Part shown: piece by piece, positions 24,797 to 34,694 of the stretch
How positions within the stretch are numbered: the stretch's first letter is position 1
Layout of the letters: each line of letters begins with the position of its first letter
Assembly: GCF_025147325.1 (NCBI RefSeq)
Contig: NZ_CP102262.1
Coordinates: forward strand, 1 to 64,000
Source of the DNA: Bacteroides stercoris ATCC 43183
Lineage (GTDB): Bacteria; Bacteroidota; Bacteroidia; Bacteroidales; Bacteroidaceae
Direction: 5' to 3'
DNA length: 64,000 nucleotides
The notes under the pieces: model-generated
Database searches by the model: none
What the model was told of the DNA's origin: nothing
The model's input: the letters and a program-made list of their open reading frames with translations, nothing else
Position numbers and translations under genes: made by a program

Positions 24797-26953
24797 TTAT
24801 TCGTCAGCCTGCTTTGCTTCAAATTCCTTGATAAGTTTATCCTGTACGTCGCTCGGTACAAGTTCGTAGCTGGCAAACTTCATAATGAACGAAGCGCGCC
24901 CGCCCGTCAACGAACTCAGGGCCGTAGAATAGGACGACATCTCTTTCAAAGGCACTTTGGCAATCAGCTTTTCATAACCGGCTTCGCTACTCATACCCAT
25001 AATCATGGCGCGGCGTCCTTGCAGGTCACCCATCACATCACCCATCTTGTCGGAAGGAACAAACACTTCCACATCGTATATCGGTTCCAGAATCTTAGGA
25101 CCGGCATTCTTGAACGCTTCGCTGAACGCATTGCGACCGGCCAGCATAAAGGAAATTTCATTGGAATCCACCGGGTGCATCTTACCGTCGTATACGATAA
25201 CGCGCACATCGCGGGCATACGAACCGGTGAGCGGACCTTGCTCCATACGGGACATGATACCTTTCAGGATAGCCGGCATGAAGCGGGCATCGATAGAACC
25301 GCCCACGATACTGTTGACAAACACCAGCTTGCCGCCCCACTCCAGCGGAACTTCCTCAACGCCTTTCACGTTCATCTTGAATTCCTGCCCGTTGAACTTA
25401 TAGGTTTCCGGCATCGGCATGCCTTCATAATAGGGCTCTACAATCAGGTGGACTTCACCGAACTGTCCTGCTCCACCGGATTGTTTCTTATGGCGGTAGT
25501 CGGCACGGGCAGCCTTCGTGATGGTTTCACGATACGGGATACGCGGTTCTTCGAACTTAACCTGCAATTTCTCGTTATTCTCCAAACGCCATTTCAATGT
25601 ACGCAGGTGGAATTCACCCTGTCCGTGCACAATGGTCTGGCGCAACTCCTTGGACTGGTCGATAACCCATGTCGGGTCTTCCTCGCGCATACGGTTCAGG
25701 ATAACCATCATCTTTTCCGTATCGGCTTCATTCAGCGGCTTGATGGCGCGGGAATATTTGGAATTCGGATATTTAATGAAGTTGAAACGATTCTCAGCCC
25801 CTTTGGCATTCAGCGTATTGCCCGTATGCACATCCTTCAGTTTCACCGTGCAGCCGATATCACCGGCTACCATTTCCTCCACCTTGATACGGTTGGCTCC
25901 TGCACATGCGTAAATCTGCGCAATACGCTCCTTAGAACCGCGGTCGGCATTGGTAAAGTCTTCTCCTTCGTGTACCTTGCCGCTCATAACCTTGAAATAC
26001 TGCACATCACCGATATGCGGTTCAACGGCAGTCTTGAAGAAATACAGGGAAGTAGGTCCGTTGGAATCGGGGTTCACAACTTCGCCGCGTGTATTGTGCA
26101 CCGGAGGCATTTCGTCTACAAACGGAACGACATTACCCAGGAACTCCATCAAACGGCGCACACCCATATCCTTGCCCGCACATACGCAGAATACGGGGAA
26201 CATACCGCGGGAAGCCAATCCTTTGCGGATGCCCTCGCGCATCTCGTCTTCGGTCAGAGAATCCTGTTCGAAGAATTTCTCCATCAGGGTTTCATCGTGT
26301 TCGGCAGCGGCCTCCACCAATGCTTTATGCATGGCAGTTGCTTTCTCCATCTCCTCAGCGGGAACATCTTCGATTGTGGGTGCTCCGCCTTCCGGTCCCC
26401 ACGAATATTTTTTCATCAGAAGTACATCAATCAACGAATTGAAATTAGGTCCGGTAGCCAGCGGGTATTGAACGGGAACCACTTTTGAACCATAAATTGA
26501 TTGCAGTTGCTCCAATACCATATCATAATCGCACTTCTCATGGTCGAGCTGGTTTACCAGGAAGATAACCGGTTTGCCCAGCTTCTCCGTATAGCGGAAA
26601 TGATTTTGAGTACCTACCTCGGGGCCGTATTGTCCGTTCAGCAGCAGGATAGCCGTATCGGTAACGTTGAGTGCCGTCATGGCCGCTCCCACAAAGTCGT
26701 CACTGCCCGGACAGTCTATGATATTCAGCTTCTTACCGTTCCACTCCACATGGAAAACGGTGGAAAACACAGAATAGCCGTATTCCTGCTCCACCGGAAA
26801 GTAATCGCTGACCGTATTCTTGGCAGTAATTCTGCCGCGACGTTTTATAATACCACTCTCAAAGAGCAGCGCTTCCGTGAGAGTGGTTTTACCCGAGCCG
26901 TCATTGCCAAGGAGGGCAATGTTCTTAATTTCATTCGTCTGATATACTTTCAT
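24797..26953 (-). CDS. fusA2: EF-G2-type elongation factor G paralog lacking the catalytic histidine
   Basis: Ribosome translocation factor related to EF-G. The 718-residue chain has all EF-G domains in order (G domain 1-280, domain II with VEPHIGDVQYFKV, domain IV with RADYRHKKQSGGAGQFGEV, domain V near LQGRRAMIMGMSSEAGY). The G domain is altered: G1 reads GNDGSGKT (16-23), G3 reads DCPGSDDF (80-87) where canonical EF-G has DTPGHVDF, so the GTP-hydrolysis histidine is Ser84, and G4 reads NQLD rather than NKxD. This fits EF-G2 of B. thetaiotaomicron, known as a paralog that supports translation without GTP hydrolysis during carbon limitation. Single-gene unit with a palindrome upstream. Confidence 0.9.
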   Translation of the reverse strand: MKVYQTNEIKNIALLGNDGSGKTTLTEALLFESGIIKRRGRITAKNTVSDYFPVEQEYGYSVFSTVFHVEWNGKKLNIIDCPGSDDFVGAAMTALNVTDTAILLLNGQYGPEVGTQNHFRYTEKLGKPVIFLVNQLDHEKCDYDMVLEQLQSIYGSKVVPVQYPLATGPNFNSLIDVLLMKKYSWGPEGGAPTIEDVPAEEMEKATAMHKALVEAAAEHDETLMEKFFEQDSLTEDEMREGIRKGLASRGMFPVFCVCAGKDMGVRRLMEFLGNVVPFVDEMPPVHNTRGEVVNPDSNGPTSLYFFKTAVEPHIGDVQYFKVMSGKVHEGEDFTNADRGSKERIAQIYACAGANRIKVEEMVAGDIGCTVKLKDVHTGNTLNAKGAENRFNFIKYPNSKYSRAIKPLNEADTEKMMVILNRMREEDPTWVIDQSKELRQTIVHGQGEFHLRTLKWRLENNEKLQVKFEEPRIPYRETITKAARADYRHKKQSGGAGQFGEVHLIVEPYYEGMPMPETYKFNGQEFKMNVKGVEEVPLEWGGKLVFVNSIVGGSIDARFMPAILKGIMSRMEQGPLTGSYARDVRVIVYDGKMHPVDSNEISFMLAGRNAFSEAFKNAGPKILEPIYDVEVFVPSDKMGDVMGDLQGRRAMIMGMSSEAGYEKLIAKVPLKEMSSYSTALSSLTGGRASFIMKFASYELVPSDVQDKLIKEFEAKQADE

Positions 26954-27054
26954 GATATATAAGATTTAAAGTGAATACTCAGCATGCTTCCGTATGCCAT
27001 TATTTTAGTGAGCCGCAAATTAGAAATTAATCAAAAGAAAAGCAATAAAACGTC

Positions 27055-27083
27055 TGTGTTACTAAACTATGTTATGTAACACA
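27055..27083. promoter_or_regulatory. Palindromic operator candidate upstream of EF-G2
   Basis: TGTGTTAC (27055-27062) and GTAACACA (27076-27083) are perfect inverted arms with a 13-nt spacer, and TGTTATGTAACA (27070-27081) forms a second palindrome inside. A weak minus-strand promoter (CTAATTTG at 27016-27023, ATTG 19 nt upstream) would place the site about 60-65 nt before the transcription start, the position of a CRP-type activator. Which regulator binds is not determined. Confidence 0.5.
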
Positions 27084-27143
27084 TCGGCTATATACCTTAT
27101 TATATGGTATCCGGAAAAGCTGCACTTCAGCCTGTAATCAATA

Positions 27144-27683
27144 TCACAAAACCCCTTCCAGCTCAAGTAATCTCTGTTTGGAGCCAAGCCCGCCGCCGTA
27201 GCCGGTCAAGGAACGGTCACTGCCGATTACCCGGTGACAAGGAACAAATATCGACATCGGATTTGCTCCATTGGCATTAGCTACCGCACGCACTGCCGCA
27301 GGTCTGCCGATGCGTCGTGCCACTTCTCCATAGGAAACTGACGTGCCGAAAGGTATCTTCAACAATTCACTCCACACTGTCTTCTGAAAATCCGTACCTA
27401 TGAACAGGAGCGGTATATCGAATGTCTGCCGCTTTCCGGCAAAATACTCGTCCAACTGTTGCCGGGCGCTTTCGATTACAGCCGAAGTACCTTCCTCAAA
27501 TTCGGCATTCCACATCCGTTTCAGTCTGTTGTCCACCCGGGCACTATGCTTTTCCGTCCGCCAGTCGCAAAGACAGAGTTTATCGCCTATCGAACCAAGC
27601 AACAGCACGCCGCAGGGCGATTGATAGGGATTGACTATGATTTTATTCTTATCTTTCATACAGCAGAAATAGGATAATTGCAT
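27144..27683 (-). CDS. ogt: Methylated-DNA-[protein]-cysteine S-methyltransferase
   Basis: Repairs O6-alkylguanine by moving the alkyl group onto its own cysteine. The C-terminal domain shows [16 protein letters not shown] and the active site [19 protein letters not shown], with the acceptor Cys in PCHR; the N-terminal domain keeps [15 protein letters not shown]. The longest ATG start (27683) gives 179 residues; an ATG at 27659 would give 171 and starts closer to the conserved region, so either is possible. No Ada-type metal domain is attached. Stands between the EF-G2 and nagB units. Confidence 0.93.
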   Translation of the reverse strand: MQLSYFCCMKDKNKIIVNPYQSPCGVLLLGSIGDKLCLCDWRTEKHSARVDNRLKRMWNAEFEEGTSAVIESARQQLDEYFAGKRQTFDIPLLFIGTDFQKTVWSELLKIPFGTSVSYGEVARRIGRPAAVRAVANANGANPMSIFVPCHRVIGSDRSLTGYGGGLGSKQRLLELEGVL

Positions 27684-27805
27684 CTATCTGTTTCCAATTT
27701 TAAGAGTTTGAAAATGAAAAAACACCTGTTACGCTATCACGAAACCGGATACATATACCTGATTACGGTCATATTAAAGCGTAGCAGATAAATTTCCTTA
27801 CAAGT

Positions 27806-27847
27806 AAAAACCGCCCGTCCTCTCACAACAAAGAGAAGAACGGGCGG
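27806..27847 (-). terminator. Terminator after nagB
   Basis: CCGCCCGT (27811-27818) pairs with ACGGGCGG (27840-27847), an eight-base GC-rich stem, with a T-run on the minus strand. Confidence 0.88.
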
Positions 27848-27871
27848 CCGTTTATCTAAAATGTATCGTTC

Positions 27872-28684
27872 TTATTTCAGCAAAGACTCCGGGTCGAGAT
27901 GGTTTGCCTCGATGTCTTTGAAATAACGGTATGTACCGACTTTCAGCTCTGCCGTAGCAGCATCGTCGCAAACGATGATTCCCTTTTCATGCATCTGCAG
28001 CGCGCTGATTGTCCACATCTGCATCACAGGTCCTTCCACCGCATGATAAAGGGCACGGGCCTTGTTGTGGCCATTTACGATAATCATCACTTCCCTTGCG
28101 CTGAGCACAGTGCCTACACCTACGGTCAAAGATGTTTTGGGCACTTTGTTTACATCGTTGTCAAAGAAGCGGGAGTTGGCAATGATGGTGTCGGTAGTCA
28201 GCGTTTTCTGACGGGTACGCGACGACAAGGAAGAGCCCGGCTCGTTGAAAGCGATGTGTCCGTCGGGACCGATACCACCCATGAAGAGGTCGATACCGCC
28301 GTAAGACTTGATTTTTTCCTCATAACGTGCACATTCGGCATCGAGGTCGGCAGCGTTTCCGTTCAGGATATTGGTATTTTCCGGCTTGATATCGATGTGG
28401 CTGAAGAAGTTGTTCCACATAAAGGAATAGTAGCTTTCGGGGTGTTCCTTCGGCAAGCCTACATATTCGTCCATGTTGAAAGTCACTACGTTCTGGAAAG
28501 ATACAATACCTTTCTTGTTCAGGTCGATTAAGGCCTTGTACATACCCAGAGGCGAAGAACCGGTGGGACATCCCAATACAAACGGTTTTTCAGGGGTAGG
28601 ATTGGCAGCCTTGATTTTGGCAGCTACATAATGTGCCGCCCACTGTGATACGGATTGATAATCCGGTTGAATGATTAGTCTCAT
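27872..28684 (-). CDS. nagB: Glucosamine-6-phosphate deaminase
   Basis: Converts glucosamine-6-phosphate to fructose-6-phosphate and ammonia in amino-sugar catabolism. The 270-residue protein is full length, with [16 protein letters not shown] (sugar phosphate loop), [17 protein letters not shown] (catalytic Asp in MDEY), and [22 protein letters not shown], cited here as [14 protein letters not shown], carrying the His of the catalytic relay. It lies 38 nt after the flavodiiron gene in the same direction, so some readthrough is possible; the pairing has no obvious functional link. Confidence 0.97.
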   Translation of the reverse strand: MRLIIQPDYQSVSQWAAHYVAAKIKAANPTPEKPFVLGCPTGSSPLGMYKALIDLNKKGIVSFQNVVTFNMDEYVGLPKEHPESYYSFMWNNFFSHIDIKPENTNILNGNAADLDAECARYEEKIKSYGGIDLFMGGIGPDGHIAFNEPGSSLSSRTRQKTLTTDTIIANSRFFDNDVNKVPKTSLTVGVGTVLSAREVMIIVNGHNKARALYHAVEGPVMQMWTISALQMHEKGIIVCDDAATAELKVGTYRYFKDIEANHLDPESLLK

Positions 28685-28722
28685 TACAATTATTTTATCA
28701 GGTTAATAAATTAGGGGTAACT

Positions 28723-29922
28723 TTATTGTCTGTCTTTCTTCAAACGCTCCGCCATGGCGCGTGCCAGATTCTCGCATTGCTCGTAGGTAATGTCCTTCAT
28801 GGCCTGCTTCATTTCCACCGGATCGCCCACGATTTCAAACTTACTTTTCTCGGCAAATTCGCCCATGCGCTTCACGGCTGCACCTGCCCAGCAGAACGAA
28901 CCGAAGTAACCCAGATAACGGCCTTTCACCTCGCGTACCAATATCTTGGAGAGCAGTGATTCTATCTCCGGATAAATCTGGTTGCTATACGTGGGACTTC
29001 CGATTATCAGACCCCTGTATTTGAATATATCGGCTATGATGTAAGACGGATTACTTTTGCTGACATTGTGCATCACAATATTTTTGATGCCCTGAACGGA
29101 AAGTTCCGCAGCAATGGCTTCCGCCATTTGTTCGGTATTGCCGTACATGGAACCATAGACAATGACAACACCCTCTTCGGCCGCATACCGGCTCAAGCGA
29201 TCGTAGATGCCGATAACCTTGGCGATATTATCCGTCCATACCGGTCCGTGAGTGGAGCAGATGGTGGAGATGGGCAGACCGCCCAGCTTTGCCAATGCCT
29301 TCTGCACGGGAGAGCCGTACTTGCCCACGATATTGGAGTAATAACGAACCATTTCGTCCCAATACTTATCCAGATTCATGCGTGTATCAAGGAATCCCCC
29401 ATCGAGCGTACCAAAGCACCCGAAGCCATCGCCGGAAAACAGCACGCCTTCCGTTTCGTCGAAGGTCATCATGGTTTCGGGCCAGTGCACCATCGGAGTC
29501 ATATAGAAACGGAGCTTGTGGTGGCCCAAGGCAAGAAAGTCTTCATCTTTTACCATATATTGCTCGCCCGTCACGCCATAGAAACCTTCTATCATACCGA
29601 AAGTCTGCTTGTTGCCAACAATGATGATGTCGGGATAATGCTGTTTGATTAAGCGGATAGAGCCGGAATGGTCCGGTTCCATATGGTTGATGATAAGATA
29701 CTGGATGGGACGTTCGCCGATTATGCTCTTTATCTTCCGAAGATATACCTCAAAGTAACAAATATCTACAGTATCAATCAGCGCAACCGTTTCATCGTCT
29801 ATCAGGTAAGAGTTGTAAGACACTCCGTAAGGCAATGGCCACATACCTTCAAACAAATGCTTATTGCGGTCATTCACTCCCACATAGTGGATTTTTCCTT
29901 TTATCACTGTTTTTGGGTTCAT
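28723..29922 (-). CDS. Flavodiiron protein (FprA-type A-flavoprotein)
   Basis: Reduces oxygen to water or nitric oxide to nitrous oxide, protecting anaerobes. The 399-residue protein has a metallo-beta-lactamase-like diiron domain with the ligand motif HMEPDH in NHMEPDHSG, further ligand regions VHWPETM, FSGDGFG and STHGPVW, and a C-terminal flavodoxin domain starting VVIVYGSMYGNTEQMAE (FMN phosphate loop). There is no rubredoxin domain, so an external electron donor is needed. Substrate preference (oxygen or NO) is not decided by sequence. Confidence 0.93.
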   Translation of the reverse strand: MNPKTVIKGKIHYVGVNDRNKHLFEGMWPLPYGVSYNSYLIDDETVALIDTVDICYFEVYLRKIKSIIGERPIQYLIINHMEPDHSGSIRLIKQHYPDIIIVGNKQTFGMIEGFYGVTGEQYMVKDEDFLALGHHKLRFYMTPMVHWPETMMTFDETEGVLFSGDGFGCFGTLDGGFLDTRMNLDKYWDEMVRYYSNIVGKYGSPVQKALAKLGGLPISTICSTHGPVWTDNIAKVIGIYDRLSRYAAEEGVVIVYGSMYGNTEQMAEAIAAELSVQGIKNIVMHNVSKSNPSYIIADIFKYRGLIIGSPTYSNQIYPEIESLLSKILVREVKGRYLGYFGSFCWAGAAVKRMGEFAEKSKFEIVGDPVEMKQAMKDITYEQCENLARAMAERLKKDRQ

Positions 29923-29986
29923 TGTTATTATCTTCTAATTTAGATTGATTCCATATTTAATCAGCGGCAAAAATAAGTCTTTTTTC

Positions 29987-30913
29987 TCACATTTCATACT
30001 TCTTTCCTTGATATGCGTCAAGTTCCTTCATTCTTTTTTGCACCCGGTGGTTAAACTCATAATTTTTCAGTCCCCAGTCGGGTGCAATAAGCAGCTCTTT
30101 GGGAGATTGGGAGACGAAGCGTTCCAGAACAATATCCGGACGGAGATGCTCTACATAGTCCACCACGAGGTCAACATATTCATCGACATTGAAAAGATGG
30201 AAGTCTTCGGGATTCCGTTCATATTCCAAAGCCATACGGGTGCCGCGTATCAATTGCAACTGATGCATTTTCAGCGTAGTAAGCGGTAAACGCGACAGGT
30301 CCTTCGCCTGTGCCACGATACTGCGGTGAGTCTCGCCCGGCAGCCCCAGGATTACATGTCCGCCGGTCAGTATTCCGCAAGCAGCCGTACGCTCCACCGC
30401 ATTGACGGTAACTTGAAAAGTATGCCCGCGGTTAATGCGGCGGAGTGTCTCGTCGCGAGTACTCTCAATACCGTATTCCACCAAAAGGAAAGTATGCTTG
30501 TTGAGATTTTCCAGATACCGCAGCAAATCATCGGGCATGCAGTCGGGACGTGTACCGATAACCAGCCCCACCACTCCGTCTACCGCCAATGCCTCTTCAT
30601 ATTTCCGCTTCAAGGACTCCAGCTCTCCGTACGTATTGGTGTAAGCCTGAAAATATGCCAGATACTTCATTTCGGGATATTTATGCGCAAAGAAACGCTT
30701 TCCTTCTTCCAGTTGCAGGGCTATCGGCTTCTCGGTACGGCAGTAGTCGGGATTGAAAGTCTGGTTATTGCAGTAGGTACAGCCGCCGTACCCCTTGCTC
30801 CCGTCACGGTTGGGACAGGTAAACCCGGCATTCAACGAAATTTTCTGTACCTTATACGGAAAATAACGTTTCAGGAAAGAAGGAAATTCATTATAAAGAG
30901 GAGTCGCACTCAT
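29987..30913 (-). CDS. Radical SAM protein, YhcC/TIGR01212 type
   Basis: A 308-residue radical SAM enzyme of uncharacterised reaction. The cluster motif is CPNRDGSKGYGGCTYC, with the long spacing between the first cysteines that marks the YhcC group, followed by NNQTFNPDY. Further family features are YFQAYTNTYGELE, GTRPDCMPDDLL and GGHVILGLPGETH. It starts at the ATG of MSATPLYNEFPSFLKRYFP and is oriented divergently from the MFS transporter. Confidence 0.9.
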   Translation of the reverse strand: MSATPLYNEFPSFLKRYFPYKVQKISLNAGFTCPNRDGSKGYGGCTYCNNQTFNPDYCRTEKPIALQLEEGKRFFAHKYPEMKYLAYFQAYTNTYGELESLKRKYEEALAVDGVVGLVIGTRPDCMPDDLLRYLENLNKHTFLLVEYGIESTRDETLRRINRGHTFQVTVNAVERTAACGILTGGHVILGLPGETHRSIVAQAKDLSRLPLTTLKMHQLQLIRGTRMALEYERNPEDFHLFNVDEYVDLVVDYVEHLRPDIVLERFVSQSPKELLIAPDWGLKNYEFNHRVQKRMKELDAYQGKKYEM

Positions 30914-31100
30914 AAGCCTATGTTATTTAGAAACAAAAGTAAAACTTTTCTTCGATTTTTACTAATAGAAAACGGATTAGATATGTTAACAACTGCCATG
31001 GAAGAGGCACATATTCGTCAACAAATACATTTCAGAGTCCGATTACATATTCTACATGCAAATTTATAATACCGGAAGCATAGCGATTGAAATAAATTCA

Positions 31101-31108
31101 TAACTTTG
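31101..31108 (+). promoter_or_regulatory. -7 box for the MFS transporter gene
   Basis: TAACTTTG matches TAnnTTTG, 56 nt before the start codon; no clear -33 TTTG. Confidence 0.5.
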
Positions 31109-31163
31109 TATATAATATGGAAAGACACAACAAAATATTCCTACCATCAAAAAAAACATTTGT

Positions 31164-32315
31164 ATGAATAGCGGTTATCATAAGAATCTTGTGTTCACGG
31201 CAGCGTGCATCGGAATGTGTTTTTTCGGTGTTTCAATGATTACATTGGGTTCGGTACTGCCTTCTCTCGTCACAAAACTGGAATTAAGCGGACTGCAAAC
31301 TACGTCACTGGTAACCTTTCTTCCCATCGGCATGCTGGCCGGTTCGTTGATTTTCGGTCCTATTGCGGACCGTTTCGGACACAAAGCATTGTTGGTGCCC
31401 AGTTGCATCATCGTATTATCGGGATTGGAAGGACTGATATTCTTCGAAAGCATCCCGCTCCTTCAAATCTCCATTGTAGGCATAGGTCTGGGCGGCGGCA
31501 TCCTTAACGGTGAAACCAACGCCTTGGTTTCCGACATCTCCGGAGAATCCGAAAAAGGCTCCCGGATCAGCTTCCTGGGAGTGTTCTACGGGTTGGGAGC
31601 GCTTGGCATACCAAGCCTTTTGGGAATCCTGTCCGAGCATTACTCTTTTGAAACCATCCTGCAAGGTATAGGCATCATTATGCTGGCAGGTATATTGTTC
31701 TGCATCCCCATACGTTTTCCCGCACCCAAACAAGCACAGGGATTTCCTGTAAAGGAAGGATTAGGCCTGCTGAAAGAAAGCAGCCTGCTGCTGCTCAGCT
31801 TCATTCTATTCTTTCAAAGCGGCATTGAAGGAGTATGCAATAACTGGTCCACCAGTTATTTCGGTCAGGTAACCGACATACCTGCCAATCAGGGATTGAT
31901 AGCACTCACCTGTATGGTTGCCGGACTCACCGTAGCACGTATGCTGCAAATCGTACTTTTCAAAAAGATACAACCGGCAAAGGTGCTCCCCTACAGTCTT
32001 ATCCTCACTGCAACAGGCTTTGCCCTGCTGACAGCAGCTCCCGGTTTCATACGGACTGCTGCAGGAATGGCTGTAATAGGAATGGGATTATCGTCTACTT
32101 ATCCGGTTATCCTGAGTATTCTCGGAACCCGCTACCCTTCATTGTCGGGAACGGCATTCGGCATAGCGCTCGCCATCGCCCTTATAGGACAAACTGCCAT
32201 GAACGGACTGATGGGAATGGTTTTCACATATGACAACGGCATCGTGCTTTACCCTTATATAATGATAGGTTCACTGGCTATCATGCTTGTTTTGTTTAAG
32301 CGTTCACTCAAATAA
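31164..32315 (+). CDS. MFS transporter
   Basis: A 383-residue inner-membrane transporter with about 12 hydrophobic segments. The loop between helices 2 and 3 contains GPIADRFGHK, the MFS motif A, and a similar small-residue pattern (GMGLSSTYPVILSILG) appears in the second half. Length is typical of sugar or drug MFS carriers. Substrate is unknown; no catabolic gene is coupled to it, so context gives no help. Monocistronic by appearance. Confidence 0.85.
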   Translation: MNSGYHKNLVFTAACIGMCFFGVSMITLGSVLPSLVTKLELSGLQTTSLVTFLPIGMLAGSLIFGPIADRFGHKALLVPSCIIVLSGLEGLIFFESIPLLQISIVGIGLGGGILNGETNALVSDISGESEKGSRISFLGVFYGLGALGIPSLLGILSEHYSFETILQGIGIIMLAGILFCIPIRFPAPKQAQGFPVKEGLGLLKESSLLLLSFILFFQSGIEGVCNNWSTSYFGQVTDIPANQGLIALTCMVAGLTVARMLQIVLFKKIQPAKVLPYSLILTATGFALLTAAPGFIRTAAGMAVIGMGLSSTYPVILSILGTRYPSLSGTAFGIALAIALIGQTAMNGLMGMVFTYDNGIVLYPYIMIGSLAIMLVLFKRSLK

Positions 32316-32445
32316 ATTATTTACCCTCTGCATTCTGCCGGGAATTATTAAAGAAAACTCACGACATGGTGGAAAAGCCGGAAAAATTTCCTGACACAAA
32401 ACGGAATTTATCATTAATTAATTAGATTAGATTTTCGCTTTATCG

Positions 32446-32453
32446 TATATTTG
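32446..32453 (+). promoter_or_regulatory. -7 box for the DPP4-lipA unit
   Basis: TATATTTG matches TAnnTTTG, 25 nt before the DPP4 start; the -33 region is T-rich (TTTTC) without a clean TTTG. Confidence 0.5.
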
Positions 32454-32477
32454 CCCTGAATAACCGAATTAAGAGAT

Positions 32478-34694
32478 ATGAAAAAAATAAGTTTTGCACT
32501 TTTTTTCTGCCTTTGTGCACTGGCAGGCTTTGCCCAGAACAGCAAGCCACTCGATTTGAAAGAAATCGTATCCGGAGAATTTATCCCTCAAAACATTTCG
32601 GGTGTCATCCCTATTCCGGGAGACGGCGAACATTATTCGCAAATGAATGCGGATAAGACACAAATCATCAAATACTCTTTCAAGACAGGTAAATCGGTAG
32701 AAGTGCTGTTCGATGCGGCTACTGCCCGCGAGTGTCCATTCAAGAAGTTCGACAGCTACAGCTTTGCTCCGGACGGCAGCAAATTGCTTATTGCAACAGA
32801 AACAGTGCCTGTATACCGCCACTCTTATACAGCAGTACATTATATATATAGCCTGAAGCGGAATTTGGACGGCAAGATAAACAATGTAGTGGAGAAACTG
32901 TCGGACGGCGGACCGCAACAAGTCCCCATCTTCTCGCCCGATGGAAACCAAGTGGCTTTTGTGCGCGACAACAACATCTTCCTCGTTAAATTACTTTACG
33001 GCAACAGCGAAAGCCAGGTGACTGAAGACGGCAGCCGCAATGAAGTGCTGAACGGCATTCCCGACTGGGTATACGAAGAAGAGTTTGCATTTAACCGTGC
33101 CTTGGAATTCAGTCCCGACAGCAAGATGCTGGCTTTCATCCGTTTCGACGAACGGGAAGTTCCCTCTTATACTTTCCCGGTATTTGCCGGAGAAGTGCCT
33201 CATATTGCCCCTTACGAGAAATACCCGGGAGAATATACTTATAAATATCCCAAGACAGGTGAAAAGAATTCAAAAGTATCCGTACATACTTTTGATATCA
33301 AATCCAAAGTAACCCGCAAAATCAATCTTCCTTTGGAAGAAGGCGGCTACATTCCCCGTATCCGTTTCACACAAGACCCGAACAAGCTTGCCATCATGAC
33401 GCTGAACCGCCACCAGAACCGGTTCGACTTGTATTTTGCCGACCCTCGCAGTACCGTATGCAAGTTGGCCGTACGTGATGAGAGCGGCACTTATATCCGC
33501 GAGAATGTATTTGACAACATCATTTTCTATCCGGAGACTTTCAGTTTTGTCAGTGAAAGAAACGGATACAACCACTTGTACTGGTACAATATAAACGGAA
33601 ATCTTATCAAACAGGTCACTTCCGGCTCATACGAAGTACAGGATTTTCTGGGTTATGACCCCGAAAACGGAAGTTTTTATTACAGCAGCAACGAAGAAAG
33701 TCCGCTGCGCAGCGCTATCTACAAGATAGACCGCAAAGGCAAAAAAACAAAGTTATCATCGCATACAGGGACAAATAGCGCCCTGTTCAGTACAGACATG
33801 AAGTATTTCATGAACCGCTATTCAAGCCTGGACATTCCGACTGTCATCACCCTGAACGACAATAACGGCAAAACGCTGACCACACTTGTAGATAATGCCG
33901 CACTGAAGCAGAAATTAAACGGATATGATATGCCGAAGAAAGAATTCTTCTCTTTCCAGACCTCCGAGGGCACTGAACTGAATGGCTGGATGATAAAGCC
34001 GGCAAACTTCTCCGCAAGCAAAAAATATCCGGTTCTGATGTATCAGTACAGCGGTCCAGGCTCGCAGCAGGTACTTGACAAGTTCGGCGTGAGCTGGGAA
34101 ACTTACATGGCTTCCCAAGGCTATGTCATAGTGTGCGTAGACGGACGAGGCACGGGCGGACGCGGTGCGGAATTTGCCAAAAGCACCTATCTGAATCTCG
34201 GTGTCAAAGAAGCCAAAGACCAAGTGGAAACCGCCCTGTACTTAGGACGCCAACCTTACGTAGATAAAAATCGTATCGGAATTTGGGGCTGGAGTTATGG
34301 CGGCTACATGACCATTATGAGCATGAGCGAAGGAACTCCCGTATTCAAAGCCGGAGCAGCCGTTGCTCCGGTTACCGACTGGAACTATTACGATACCGTA
34401 TACGGCGAACGTTTCATGCGTACCCCGAAAGAAAATGCCGAAGGTTACAAAGCCTCGTCCGCCTTTACCCGTGCCAACAACTTGCATGGCAATCTGTTGT
34501 TGGTACATGGCATGGCGGATGATAACGTTCATTTCCAGAATTGCGCGGAATATGCCGAACACCTCGTACAACTTGGCAAACAGTTCGACATGCAGGTTTA
34601 TACCAACCGCAACCATAGCATCTTCGGAGGCAACACCCGTCTGCATCTGTATACCAAATTAACGAACTTCTTTAATCGGGAATTGAAAAAGTAA
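32478..34694 (+). CDS. Dipeptidyl peptidase IV-type S9 serine peptidase
   Basis: Removes X-Pro (or X-Ala) dipeptides from peptide N-termini, probably in the periplasm. The 738-residue protein has a signal peptide (MKKISFALFFCLCALAGFAQ), an N-terminal beta-propeller with the double-Glu substrate anchor in VYEEEFAF, and a C-terminal alpha/beta-hydrolase with nucleophile Ser in GWSYGG, Asp in MADDNVHF and His in NRNHSIFGG. This arrangement separates DPP4 from prolyl tripeptidyl peptidase and oligopeptidase relatives, though exact specificity remains inferred. Its TAA is directly followed by the lipA ATG. Confidence 0.93.
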   Translation: MKKISFALFFCLCALAGFAQNSKPLDLKEIVSGEFIPQNISGVIPIPGDGEHYSQMNADKTQIIKYSFKTGKSVEVLFDAATARECPFKKFDSYSFAPDGSKLLIATETVPVYRHSYTAVHYIYSLKRNLDGKINNVVEKLSDGGPQQVPIFSPDGNQVAFVRDNNIFLVKLLYGNSESQVTEDGSRNEVLNGIPDWVYEEEFAFNRALEFSPDSKMLAFIRFDEREVPSYTFPVFAGEVPHIAPYEKYPGEYTYKYPKTGEKNSKVSVHTFDIKSKVTRKINLPLEEGGYIPRIRFTQDPNKLAIMTLNRHQNRFDLYFADPRSTVCKLAVRDESGTYIRENVFDNIIFYPETFSFVSERNGYNHLYWYNINGNLIKQVTSGSYEVQDFLGYDPENGSFYYSSNEESPLRSAIYKIDRKGKKTKLSSHTGTNSALFSTDMKYFMNRYSSLDIPTVITLNDNNGKTLTTLVDNAALKQKLNGYDMPKKEFFSFQTSEGTELNGWMIKPANFSASKKYPVLMYQYSGPGSQQVLDKFGVSWETYMASQGYVIVCVDGRGTGGRGAEFAKSTYLNLGVKEAKDQVETALYLGRQPYVDKNRIGIWGWSYGGYMTIMSMSEGTPVFKAGAAVAPVTDWNYYDTVYGERFMRTPKENAEGYKASSAFTRANNLHGNLLLVHGMADDNVHFQNCAEYAEHLVQLGKQFDMQVYTNRNHSIFGGNTRLHLYTKLTNFFNRELKK

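Noticed and set aside
25019..26488. 489-codon plus-strand frame opposite the EF-G2 gene
   Set aside because: Exactly antisense to a highly conserved gene and rich in His/Arg/Leu as expected for a shadow frame; no promoter or motif.
27714..27791. 25-codon frame MKKHLLRYHETGYIYLI between ogt and nagB
   Set aside because: Too short, no promoter, and no recognisable pattern; kept as non-coding.
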